Positions 8,318 through 14,990 of a DNA stretch of 36,203 nt are shown piece by piece (the first letter of the stretch is position 1; each line of letters starts with the position of its first letter). The notes below the pieces were generated by a model. It made no database searches and had not been told where the DNA came from. It saw only the letters and a program-made list of their open reading frames with translations. This DNA comes from an uncultured Collinsella sp. (GTDB taxonomy: Bacteria; Actinomycetota; Coriobacteriia; Coriobacteriales; Coriobacteriaceae), in NCBI GenBank assembly GCA_958421035.1, contig CATZKS010000003.1, forward strand, positions 1 to 36,203, in the 5' to 3' direction. The translations under genes were made by a program, and so were the position numbers.

Positions 8318-9748
8318 ATGACGAACAAAGAGCTGGCTCAAAAGCTGCTGGACCTTTTGGGCGGTAAAGACAACGTGCTCGCAAACGCGGCGTGCATGAC
8401 GCGCCTGCGCGTGACCGTCAAAGACACGGGTAACGTCGACACGGAGGGTATTAAGGCGCTCGACGGCGTGATGGGCCTGGTCGAGGACGACACGATGCAG
8501 ATCGTGCTGGGTCCGGGCAAGGTGAATAAGGTGCTCGAGGAGTTCTCCAAGCTCACCGGCCTTGCGAAAGGCGTTGCTGACGAGAGCGTGGTTGATGCTG
8601 CGGCCACAAACAAGGCCGCGCAGAAGGCCAAGTACGAGTCTAAGCCGGTTCAGGCCTTCCTCAAGAAGATTTCCAATGTCTTCGTCGCCCTGCTTCCCGG
8701 CATCATTGCGGCTGGCCTCATCAACGGTATCTGCAACGTCATTAACGTTTCGACGGCAGGCGCGCTTGCAGGCGAGTGGTGGTACCAGGGCATTCGTTCC
8801 ATGGGCTGGGCCCTGTTTGCCTATCTGCCCATCTTGGTGGGCTATAACGCGGCACGTGAGTTTGGTGGCTCCGCTGCGCTGGGCGGCATCGCCGGCACGA
8901 TGTGCATCGCCAACAGTGCCATGCCCCTGCTTGCGCCTGGCGCGGCTGATCCTGCCACTGCCATTCTGCTGCCGCTCACCAGTGCGCAGTACAACCCCGC
9001 AGCGGGCGGCATGATCGCGGCTCTCATCGCTGGCGCATTTTTTGCCTGGATGGAGCGTCAGATTCGCAAGGTTATGCCCAACGCACTCGACACGTTCTTG
9101 TCCCCGCTGCTGGTGCTCATCATCGGCGCCTTTGCTCTGATGCTCGTCATCCAGCCGGTTGGCGCATGGCTGACGACTGCCATCTTTAGCGTTTTGACCT
9201 TTATCTTCGAGAAGCTGGGCGTCCTGGGCGGCTATATCCTGTCGGCAGGCTTCTTGCCGCTGGTGTCCGTCGGCCTGCATCAGGCGCTCACGCCGATTCA
9301 CGCTATGCTCAACGATCCCGACGGCGCTACCAAGGGTATCAATTACCTGCTTCCCATCCTTATGATGGCTGGCGGCGGCCAGGTCGGTGCCGGTTTGGCG
9401 CTGTACTTTAAGACCAAGAACGCCAAGCTCAAGAAGTACGTCGCAGAGTCCATTCCCGTTGGAATCCTGGGTGTGGGCGAGCCTCTGATGTATGCTGTTA
9501 CGCTGCCGCTCGTTCGTCCGTTTGTGACGGCCTGCCTGGGTGCCGGATTTGGCGGCGCGCTCGCGGCGCTGCTTCACATCGGCACGGTTTCTCAGGGCGT
9601 TTCCGGTCTGTTTGGCCTGCTGATCGTCGTTCCTGGCCAGCAGCTCGGCTACGTTGCCGCTATGCTGCTTGCCTATGCCGCCGGCTTTGTCCTGACGTGG
9701 TTCTTTGGCGTCGACGAGCAGAAGATCAACGAGTTCTTTGGCGAGTAG
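8318..9748 (+). CDS. murP: PTS system EIIBC component, probably N-acetylmuramic acid specific
   Basis: The N-terminal EIIB domain (residues about 1-90) has the phosphorylated cysteine in NAACMTRLRV (Cys26), typical of the glucose/sucrose superfamily. The EIIC channel domain fills residues about 110-470 with some ten membrane segments, including GLHQALTPIHAMLNDP and the GVGEPLMYAVTLPL loop. There is no EIIA domain, as in MurP of E. coli and S. aureus, which borrow EIIA from another system. Length is 476, normal for MurP. It imports MurNAc (or, in Gram-positives with MupG, MurNAc-GlcNAc) as the 6-phosphate. The substrate is assigned from the murQ and mupG neighbours; a TreP/ScrA-like specificity is the alternative. 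AAGGAGGAG lies just before the ATG. Confidence 0.88.
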   Translation: MTNKELAQKLLDLLGGKDNVLANAACMTRLRVTVKDTGNVDTEGIKALDGVMGLVEDDTMQIVLGPGKVNKVLEEFSKLTGLAKGVADESVVDAAATNKAAQKAKYESKPVQAFLKKISNVFVALLPGIIAAGLINGICNVINVSTAGALAGEWWYQGIRSMGWALFAYLPILVGYNAAREFGGSAALGGIAGTMCIANSAMPLLAPGAADPATAILLPLTSAQYNPAAGGMIAALIAGAFFAWMERQIRKVMPNALDTFLSPLLVLIIGAFALMLVIQPVGAWLTTAIFSVLTFIFEKLGVLGGYILSAGFLPLVSVGLHQALTPIHAMLNDPDGATKGINYLLPILMMAGGGQVGAGLALYFKTKNAKLKKYVAESIPVGILGVGEPLMYAVTLPLVRPFVTACLGAGFGGALAALLHIGTVSQGVSGLFGLLIVVPGQQLGYVAAMLLAYAAGFVLTWFFGVDEQKINEFFGE

Positions 9749-9814
9749 TTTGATATCGCGAGCCGTGTTGCTCGGGGTTCGCGGCGCGCGGCAGATTTCT
9801 TGATGTTATGGTTG

Positions 9815-9849
9815 TGCCGGCGGGGCTAGCTGCTCCGCCGGCCTTTTTT
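9815..9849 (+). terminator. Intrinsic terminator between murP and mupG
   Basis: GCCGGCGG and CCGCCGGC form a perfect 8-base stem over an 11-base loop and are followed by a run of six T. It would reduce transcription of mupG relative to murQ-murP, unless mupG has its own promoter. Confidence 0.85.
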
Positions 9850-9865
9850 AAAGGAGCGTTGAAGC

Positions 9866-10918
9866 GTGAAAACGGGTATTTCAATTTATCTTTCCAGCCC
9901 TTTGCAGGATATTGAGCGGACGATTGAGCGTGGCGCCGCGGCGGGTGCGCGCTACGCGTTCACCTCGCTGCATATTCCCGAGGATGGGGGAGCGGCGTAT
10001 GCCGATAAGGTCCGTCATGTGCTGTCGCTGCTTTCCGCCCGCGGCATTGCGCTCATTGCCGATGTGGGGCCTCGCACGTGCGATTTGCTCGGGCTTGAGC
10101 GCATCGAGGACCTGCGCGATCTGGGGTTGGAATACCTTCGTTTGGACTATGGCTTTAGCGCCCAGCGGGTCGCGGAGCTGTCCGGTGTATTTCGCATTGT
10201 GGTCAATGCATCGACAGTGAGTTCTGATGAAATCGCATCGTGGCGTGAAGCCGGCGCCGATGTGACTCGTTTTGCCGCCTGCCACAATTTTTACCCCAAG
10301 CCTTATACCGGTTTAGCTCTGGAGGACATTGCTCGGGTGAATCTTCGTCTTGCGGCGCTTGGATTCGAAATCATGGCTTTTGTGCCGGGTGATGCTAACG
10401 TTCGCGGGCCGGTATTCGAGGGACTGCCGACGGTCGAGGCGCAGCGCGGTCGCGCGTCAAAGGTTGCTCTCAATATGCTTGAGCTTGCACATGGCGCCGA
10501 TTGCGACATTGTGTTGGTCGGCGACCCCGATCTTTCCGATGCGGGCTGGGCGCAGTTTGCTCAAGTTTCCGCCGGATACGTGGACCTGCAATGCGAGTTT
10601 GAGCCCGGTTATGCCTATGTGCGCGGGCAGATTCATCACGACCGGCCCGACTCGAGCGTCCTCATCTTTAGGTCTCAGGAGTCACGTACGACGCTTAAGC
10701 CGGATTCCGTGTCGACGGATGCCGGAGCCGGCCTGCCGCGAAAGGCGGGGTCGATCGCTGTGAGCAATAGCGGATATGGGCGCTACGAAGGCGAGCTTGA
10801 GATTGCGCGGGTCGATCTTCCCGGTGACGAGCGCATGAACGTTGCGGGCCATATCACGCCCGAGGCAATGGAGCTGCTGCCGTTCATCAAACGCGGATTC
10901 GGGGTACGGTTCGTTTAG
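9866..10918 (+). CDS. mupG: DUF871 protein, 6-phospho-N-acetylmuramidase (MupG-like)
   Basis: The protein is a full-length (350-residue) member of the DUF871 family: an N-terminal TIM-barrel starting GISIYLSS, with FTSLHIPED, the NASTVSSDEI segment and HNFYPKPYTGL, and a C-terminal domain including YAYVRGQIHHDRPDSSVLIFRSQ. In S. aureus, MupG hydrolyses MurNAc-6-phosphate-GlcNAc after PTS uptake, giving MurNAc-6-phosphate for MurQ. The gene lies 117 bases after murP, so the same role is likely. GTG start with AAGGAG 9 bases upstream. The family match is firm and the exact disaccharide substrate is inferred. Confidence 0.88.
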   Translation: MKTGISIYLSSPLQDIERTIERGAAAGARYAFTSLHIPEDGGAAYADKVRHVLSLLSARGIALIADVGPRTCDLLGLERIEDLRDLGLEYLRLDYGFSAQRVAELSGVFRIVVNASTVSSDEIASWREAGADVTRFAACHNFYPKPYTGLALEDIARVNLRLAALGFEIMAFVPGDANVRGPVFEGLPTVEAQRGRASKVALNMLELAHGADCDIVLVGDPDLSDAGWAQFAQVSAGYVDLQCEFEPGYAYVRGQIHHDRPDSSVLIFRSQESRTTLKPDSVSTDAGAGLPRKAGSIAVSNSGYGRYEGELEIARVDLPGDERMNVAGHITPEAMELLPFIKRGFGVRFV

Positions 10919-11010
10919 CGTGTGACCCGTGGGCTACAATTGGCCCATCATACGAAGGCGCCTCGTGTGGCGTGTGCCTGCGTTGGCCGATCTATATTCG
11001 GAGGATTCCC

Positions 11011-11370
11011 ATGACCGTACTGTTTGTTGAATAACCCAAGTGCTCGACCTGTAAGAAGGCCAAGGCATGGCTGGATGAACATGGGGTTGAGTATATCGAC
11101 CGCGATATCGTTTTGGACAATCCTACGGCTGATGAGCTTGCGACCTGGATTGCTCATTCGGGGCTGCCGGTGCGGCGCTTCTTTAATTCGTCGGGCATGA
11201 AATATCGAGAGCTGGGCCTGAAGGCGCGTCTGGATGCGGGCATGACGGATCGGGAGTGCTACGAGCTGCTGGCGACCGACGGCATGCTGGTCAAGCGTCC
11301 GCTGCTGGTGGGCGACGACTTTGCGATTCCCGGCTTTAGGGAATCGGCTTGGGCCGAGGCGTTGCTGTAG
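11011..11370 (+). pseudogene. ArsC/Spx-family thioredoxin-fold protein with an in-frame stop
   Basis: From ATG 11011 (GGAGGAT a few bases upstream) the frame reads MTVLFVE, then TAA at 11032-11034, then PKCSTCKKAKAWLDEHGVEYI and an otherwise intact domain to 11370. Family members have Tyr at that place (YPKCSTCKKA), so TAT or TAC to TAA is the simplest change. The rest is complete: the redox CxxC, the DRDIVLDNPT segment, RRFFNSSG and the closing KRPLLVGDDFAIPGF. No start codon lies between the stop and the active-site cysteines, so reinitiation cannot rescue activity. The intact protein would have 119 residues, close to YffB/Spx-like arsenate-reductase homologues. Confidence 0.8.
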
Positions 11371-11375
11371 CGGCT

Positions 11376-11549
11376 GCGGAAAGTGCGACCCGGAATTCGC
11401 TTCCAGAATGGGATGCACTTTCCCAAAGTGGCCGGTTGCGGAAAGCACGTCCCATTCTGAGCTTCGATTGCGGGACACGGTTTCCGGTTGAGGGCTCGAC
11501 AGGAAAGTAGGGACCAGTTTGAGCTTGAAATCTGGGACGCACTTTCCGC
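11376..11549. repeat. Palindromic repeat family 3: three tandem units
   Basis: Three imperfect palindromes have cores at 11378-11423, 11440-11485 and 11502-11547. Each core is 46 bases, running from GGAAAG to CTTTCC (or GTTTCC in the middle unit), and the two gaps are both 16 bases, so the period is 62. Arms follow GGAAAGTGCGTCCC and its complement GGGACGCACTTTCC with scattered substitutions; centres vary around ATTCTGAGCTTCGA. The array fills the gap between the broken ArsC-like gene and the minus-strand gene at 11567. Confidence 0.85.
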
Positions 11550-11566
11550 CGGCGGGCCTGCCCCAG

Positions 11567-11977
11567 TCAGTCCGCCAGCTGTGCCCATTCGTGCGGATCG
11601 TAGACCTTTACGTGCTTGTTGGGCTTGCCGCTCCAGTACTCTTCGTCCATAAAGGGCAGATATGCCTGAATGCCGGGGCAGATAAAGGGAATCCGCTGCT
11701 GTTGCAGTCGCTCGCGCTGGCGCTGCTCCAGGTGCGCCTCGGATATGACGGTCGGCATGCCGGACAGCTCGACGAGGCTTGCCTGGATTCGCTTAAGGTC
11801 GGGGAGTCCCGCGTGCCATGACATCCGCATGATTAAAAAGGATGCACGGCGGTATTTTGCCTGCACCACAGTAATGGCGGGGCGTAACGTGGGGTGAATT
11901 TTGTCCCGTTCGGGCCAAAGGTCGGCAGTGATCTCGAGGCCCAGGGTCTCCCATAGGTAATCAAGCTCTTCGTCCAT
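11567..11977 (-). CDS. Hypothetical protein, possibly related to a MarR-associated N-terminal domain
   Basis: This is a 136-residue protein I cannot assign with certainty. It has no membrane segment or signal peptide. The stretch ERLQQQRIPFICPGIQAYLPFMDEEYW resembles the rIPFIvpg.QiYLPFL signature of the N-terminal domain of a group of Firmicute proteins annotated as MarR-family regulators; here the DNA-binding half is absent. The start ATG (complement of 11975-11977) has a GAGGCG site just upstream. It is the only minus-strand gene between ftsE and mntH. A single-domain remnant or a stand-alone ligand-binding protein are both possible. Confidence 0.6.
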   Translation of the reverse strand: MDEELDYLWETLGLEITADLWPERDKIHPTLRPAITVVQAKYRRASFLIMRMSWHAGLPDLKRIQASLVELSGMPTVISEAHLEQRQRERLQQQRIPFICPGIQAYLPFMDEEYWSGKPNKHVKVYDPHEWAQLAD

Positions 11978-12142
11978 GGCGCCTCGATATCTACGCGATC
12001 ATTGATACTTCGATTGTGTTGCCTGGTGCTATCGTTTTCACGGTAGAATCTGCCAACGGTTGACGGCTACCGCTCACGGCGTTTTGCCCTTCGTGTACAG
12101 CGGTTGGCTTCACAGGTCCTTCACGGGTTGGACTAAATTAGG

Positions 12143-12177
12143 CCAATTTGACTGAATTTCAAAAAAGTCAAAATTGG
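12143..12177. repeat. Short inverted repeat upstream of the tRNA promoter
   Basis: CCAATTTGACT and AGTCAAAATTGG are complementary apart from one bulged base, around a 12-base A/T-rich centre. It ends 3 bases before the -35 of the tRNA promoter, so it could be a regulator site. The same GTCAAA/TTTGAC pairing occurs at positions 8-23. Confidence 0.45.
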
Positions 12178-12180
12178 GGC

Positions 12181-12209
12181 TTGCGTCACGGCGAGACTTC
12201 CCGTATATT
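12181..12209 (+). promoter_or_regulatory. Sigma-70-type promoter for the tRNA operon
   Basis: TTGCGT, a 17-base spacer and TATATT, 45 bases before the tRNA-Gln gene. Spacing and position fit a housekeeping promoter. Confidence 0.65.
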
Positions 12210-12253
12210 TCTTTCTTGCGCAAAGGCACAGCCGAGCGCAGCGATGCAGTCAT

Positions 12254-12327
12254 TGGGATGTCGTCTAATGGCAGGACAGCGGATTCTGGTTCCGTCAATG
12301 GGGGTTCGACTCCCTCCATCCCAGCCA
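12254..12327 (+). tRNA. tRNA-Gln (anticodon CUG), CCA encoded
   Basis: The acceptor stem TGGGATG pairs with CATCCCA and is followed by G and an encoded CCA. The anticodon stem GCGGA/TCCGT encloses TTCTGGT, giving anticodon CTG (reads CAG). The T arm has GGTTCGACTCC. It lies 17 bases before tRNA-Glu, so both come from one transcript. Confidence 0.95.
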
Positions 12328-12344
12328 TTGCATTTGCTACATAT

Positions 12345-12421
12345 GGCCCGTTCGTCTAGCGGTTTAGGACGCCGCCCTCTCAAGGCGGAGATCACCAGTT
12401 CGAATCTGGTACGGGCTACCA
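12345..12421 (+). tRNA. tRNA-Glu (anticodon CUC), CCA encoded
   Basis: The anticodon stem CCGCC/GGCGG encloses CTCTCAA, giving anticodon CTC (reads GAG). The T arm has GTTCGAATC and the 3' end is ACGGGCT-A-CCA. The first acceptor pair is G-T. Confidence 0.95.
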
Positions 12422-12430
12422 AAATTGAAT

Positions 12431-12460
12431 GCCCGGGCCTCGTAAGAGACCCGGGTTTTG
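12431..12460 (+). terminator. Intrinsic terminator of the tRNA operon
   Basis: CCCGGG(C) and (G)ACCCGGG form a stem over a CTCGTAAGA-type loop and are followed by TTTTG, 10 bases after tRNA-Glu. Confidence 0.75.
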
Positions 12461-12518
12461 TGTATTGACCGATGCTTAAGGCGCGCGTTGAGTCTGCCGC
12501 CCGGATCGAGGAGTAGCC

Positions 12519-13436
12519 ATGGATCTGCCCATCAGCTTGCAAGACATCACGTATGCCGAGAACTATCTGGCGCAGGGCGACCTGGCTACGGCGACGCCGC
12601 TGCTGGAGCGTCTGGTGGAGCTCGCCGAGGAGTATATCGACGCTGAGTGCAAGACGGAGGAGAAGCGTCAATACTTTAGCTTCGATAGCAAGTTTGAGCG
12701 CTTGGCCTATCGCCGCGTGGAGAAGGATCCGCGCGAGCTCGTGCAGGTCGAGGTGCCGTTTGACCGCCTGTACTCTGACATGGCGTTTGCCTACATTCGC
12801 CAGCAGGATTATGTGAGTGCTCGCAACGCCTTGATGCAGGCCGTGCGCTGGGACCCCATGAACTGCAACTACCGCCTGGATCTGGCCGAGCTGTTCCGCG
12901 CTCTCGAGGACAAGCAGGAATGGGCATCGCTCTCGTTCTCGGTGCTGGAGCGTGCAAGCGATGGCAAGTGCGCCGCCCGCGCTTACGCCAATCTAGGTCA
13001 GTACTTCTTGGAGCCCGAGACCGAGAACGTTTCGGCTGCCGTGGGCTGCGCGCGTCTGGCGCTGCGCCTGGCGCCCAACGATGCGCATACGACGCGCCTG
13101 CTCAACAAGATCCATACCACCTATCCGGATGCCGCCGATGAGAGCGACGACCACGTGATGGGTGAGCTCGCCCTGCAGGGCGTGCCGACCTCACCTTCGG
13201 CCGAGATCGCCATCTGCCTGATCATGTGTGCGACCGATGCTGCAAGCGACGGCGACAAGCAGGAGGCGACGCGCCTGACGGTGCGTGCTCGCGACTTGGT
13301 GGGCGAGGAGGCCTGCGCGGCGATTATCAAACTGGTGCGCGAGAGCGATGCCGAGCTCAATGCCGAGCGCAAGGCAAAGCGCGCAGGTGCCGACAAGGGA
13401 ACCGATGGCGCCAAGGAGGCCGGCGATGCCCAGTAA
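12519..13436 (+). CDS. TPR-repeat protein, function unknown
   Basis: The protein has 305 residues and is soluble, acidic and helix-rich. Tetratricopeptide-like repeats are visible: residues about 12-40 (AENYLAQGDLATATPLLERLVELAEEYI), about 85-118 (YSDMAFAYIRQQDYVSARNALMQAVRWDP), a following helix pair (NYRLDLAELFRALEDKQEW) and about 155-185 (ANLGQYFLEPETENVSAAVGCARLALRLAP). The last ~30 residues are charged and low-complexity (Lys, Ala, Gly, Asp). GAGGAG precedes the ATG. Its 3' end overlaps the start of smpB by 11 bases, so the two are translationally coupled, which hints at a role near ribosomes or RNA. No specific function can be given. Confidence 0.85.
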   Translation: MDLPISLQDITYAENYLAQGDLATATPLLERLVELAEEYIDAECKTEEKRQYFSFDSKFERLAYRRVEKDPRELVQVEVPFDRLYSDMAFAYIRQQDYVSARNALMQAVRWDPMNCNYRLDLAELFRALEDKQEWASLSFSVLERASDGKCAARAYANLGQYFLEPETENVSAAVGCARLALRLAPNDAHTTRLLNKIHTTYPDAADESDDHVMGELALQGVPTSPSAEIAICLIMCATDAASDGDKQEATRLTVRARDLVGEEACAAIIKLVRESDAELNAERKAKRAGADKGTDGAKEAGDAQ

Positions 13437-13896
13437 GCGCGAGCGCAAACTCATTTCCAAGAATCGCTCGGCACATCACGAGTACTTTATCGATGAGACG
13501 TTTGAGTGCGGTATTGAGCTGAGCGGCACCGAGGTCAAGTCGATTCGCGAGCGCGCCTGTCAGATCACTGACACTTTTGCGCTGATTCGTGGCGGCGAGT
13601 GCTGGCTCGTCGGACTGCATATCCACCCTTATAGCCATGGTGGCGTGTGGAATCGCGATCCCGACCGTCGGCGTCGTCTGCTGCTGCACCGCAAGGAGAT
13701 CGACTTTCTTGACGGCAAACTTCGCAACCGTGGTTATGCGCTGGTTCCGTTGGAACTCTACTTTAATACCGACGGCCGCGTAAAGCTGCTGCTGGGTCTG
13801 GGTCGCGGCAAGAAGCTCTACGACAAGCGCGAGGACATGGCCAAGCGTGATGTCCAACGCGAGATCGACCGCGCCCTCAAGGAACGCAACCGGTAG
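13426..13896 (+). CDS. smpB: SsrA (tmRNA)-binding protein SmpB
   Basis: SmpB carries tmRNA to stalled ribosomes. All family hallmarks are present: KLISKNRSAHHEYFIDETFECGI, GTEVKSIRERACQI, the HIHPYSHGG motif and the C-terminal basic tail KKLYDKREDMAKRDVQREI, which occupies the empty mRNA channel. Length 156 is typical. The ATG at 13426 lies inside the end of the TPR gene and has AAGGAGG 7 bases upstream; longer in-frame starts would only copy the upstream gene. No ssrA gene was found in the window. Confidence 0.97.
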   Translation: MPSKRERKLISKNRSAHHEYFIDETFECGIELSGTEVKSIRERACQITDTFALIRGGECWLVGLHIHPYSHGGVWNRDPDRRRRLLLHRKEIDFLDGKLRNRGYALVPLELYFNTDGRVKLLLGLGRGKKLYDKREDMAKRDVQREIDRALKERNR

Positions 13897-13908
13897 GCGC
13901 TCTATATA

Positions 13909-13975
13909 AGTTGCGGTGAGATACGGACTGTTTTGCCTGTTTGAGGGGCTATTCAGTCCCTATTTCACCGCAACT
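13909..13975. repeat. Palindromic repeat family 2, copy 1 (67 bp)
   Basis: Arms of about 22 bases start AGTTGCGGTGAGATACGGAC and end with the near-complement CAGTCCCTATTTCACCGCAA plus CT. The centre of about 23 bases is not conserved with the other copy. It starts 12 bases after the smpB stop. No T-run follows. Confidence 0.85.
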
Positions 13976-14018
13976 GCGGGCGTCTTATCTTTCTTACTGT
14001 TCTGACACATATGTCTCA

Positions 14019-14051
14019 AAGGCGGCGTCCGTTATGGGTGCCGCCTTTTTT
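14019..14051 (+). terminator. Intrinsic terminator downstream of smpB
   Basis: AGGCGGC pairs with GCCGCCT over a loop of about 13 bases and is followed by six T. It separates the TPR-smpB unit from the flavin reductase gene. Confidence 0.8.
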
Positions 14052-14102
14052 GTGGGTACATACATTCATGAGGTTCCAACCCGAGCTAGGGGAGTGATCG
14101 TT

Positions 14103-14606
14103 ATGGACAAAACTGCGTTCTTTACGATGCCGAGCGGCCTGTATGTGGTGAGTGCCGCGGCCGACGGGCTGCGTGCCGGCTGCGTTATCAACACAGCGGT
14201 GCAGGTGACATCCGCCCCGCCGCGCATCTCGGTTGCCGTGAACAAGGACAATGTCACCTCGGGCGTCATCGCATCGGCCAAAGCGTTCGCGCTGACCGTG
14301 ATCGATCAGACCGCCGATATGCTCTACATCGGCAATTTTGGCTTCCGCACCAGCAGCGATTACGACAAGTTTGCCAAGTACGAGACCCACGAGACCACTC
14401 TGGGCATGCCCTATGTGCCCGAGCACGCGGCGGCGCTGTTTAGCTGCCGTCTGATTGATACCGTGGATGTGGGCACGCACCTGCTCTTTATCGGCGAGGT
14501 GGAGGATGCCGAGCGCTTGAGCGGCGAGGCCCCGCTGACCTATGACTACTATCACAAGGTCTTGAAGGGCAAGACGCCGCCCAAAGCTTCGTCGTATCAA
14601 GGCTAG
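14103..14606 (+). CDS. Flavin reductase-like, FMN-binding split-barrel protein
   Basis: At 167 residues, this matches the flavin reductase/flavoredoxin domain: MPSGLYVVSAAADGLRAGCVINTAVQVTSAPPRISVAVNKDN is the typical flavin-binding N-terminal half, followed by FALTVIDQTAD, FGFRTSSDYDKF and a C-terminal VGTHLLFIGEVEDAE strand pair. Such proteins bind FMN and pass electrons from NAD(P)H or a partner redox protein. The gene 88 bases downstream encodes a rubredoxin-like protein, a common pairing in anaerobes for handling oxygen or peroxide. The ATG at 14103 has GGGGAG about 8 bases upstream; a longer open frame upstream crosses the terminator and is rejected. Confidence 0.85.
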   Translation: MDKTAFFTMPSGLYVVSAAADGLRAGCVINTAVQVTSAPPRISVAVNKDNVTSGVIASAKAFALTVIDQTADMLYIGNFGFRTSSDYDKFAKYETHETTLGMPYVPEHAAALFSCRLIDTVDVGTHLLFIGEVEDAERLSGEAPLTYDYYHKVLKGKTPPKASSYQG

Positions 14607-14623
14607 AAATGTTCTAAAAATAC

Positions 14624-14651
14624 TTGCATTATATTATTGAGAATATATACT
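14624..14651 (+). promoter_or_regulatory. Promoter of the rubredoxin gene with an internal inverted repeat
   Basis: TTGCAT, a 16-base spacer and TATACT, 43 bases before the rubredoxin ATG. The spacer and -10 contain TATATT-ATTGAG-AATATA, an inverted repeat that would suit a repressor binding over the promoter. Which regulator, if any, is not known; a PerR/Fur-type protein is only a guess from the A/T-rich look. Confidence 0.6.
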
Positions 14652-14694
14652 AATAAGCAAGTACACCAGCAGTCACGTTCGAGAGGAGAACATC

Positions 14695-14838
14695 ATGGCT
14701 GAGGAGAAGAAGACGTATAAGTTCGTGTGCACCGTTTGCGGTTACGAGGTTGAGGTCGACACGCCCGAGCTGCCCGAGGATTACGTATGCCCGGTCTGCG
14801 GCGTCGGCCCCGATGAGTTTGAGCTCGTCGAGGAGTAA
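14695..14838 (+). CDS. Short rubredoxin-like protein
   Basis: A 47-residue protein with two CxxC knuckles, CTVCGYE (Cys12, Cys15) and CPVCGVGPDEFE (Cys32, Cys35), which would bind one Fe(Cys)4 centre. In classical rubredoxins about 29 residues separate the two cysteine pairs; here only 16 do, because the YDP..GDP...PGT..ED loop is missing, as in the rubredoxin-like tails of rubrerythrins. It is probably an electron carrier for the upstream flavin reductase or another oxygen-defence enzyme. GAGAGGAG lies just before the ATG, and its own promoter and terminator flank it. Confidence 0.9.
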   Translation: MAEEKKTYKFVCTVCGYEVEVDTPELPEDYVCPVCGVGPDEFELVEE

Positions 14839-14877
14839 CTCGTAGACACACGGCGATTAGCCATACAGAGCTCTGTC

Positions 14878-14914
14878 CAAGGGCCCCGGTCGAATTCTCG
14901 GCCGGGGCCCTTTT
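14878..14914 (+). terminator. Intrinsic terminator after rubredoxin
   Basis: AAGGGCCCCGG pairs with CCGGGGCCCTT (one shifted base) over a TCGAATTCTCG loop, then TTTT. The symmetric A/T flanks mean it could also stop transcription arriving from mntH on the other strand. Confidence 0.85.
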
Positions 14915-14961
14915 GATTTATCTGACGGTTTAAAACGGCCTTACGTGTTACAGATTGAGAC
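14915..14961. repeat. Palindromic repeat family 1, decayed copy
   Basis: The right arm TGTTACAGATTGAGAC is intact at 14946-14961. The left arm is reduced to GATTTATCTGAC and a few core bases, and the copy abuts the rubredoxin terminator. It appears to be a truncated unit of the 57-bp family. Confidence 0.65.
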
Positions 14962-14990
14962 GTTATATCTGGACAGTCACACCATCCCAA

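Noticed and set aside
11032..11034. Recoded stop (selenocysteine or similar) in the ArsC-like gene
   Set aside because: The codon is TAA, not TGA, and the missing residue is a conserved Tyr, not a redox position.
13897..14100. tmRNA gene (ssrA) next to smpB
   Set aside because: No tRNA-like 5' or 3' ends or tag frame are visible; the region holds a family 2 palindrome and a terminator.
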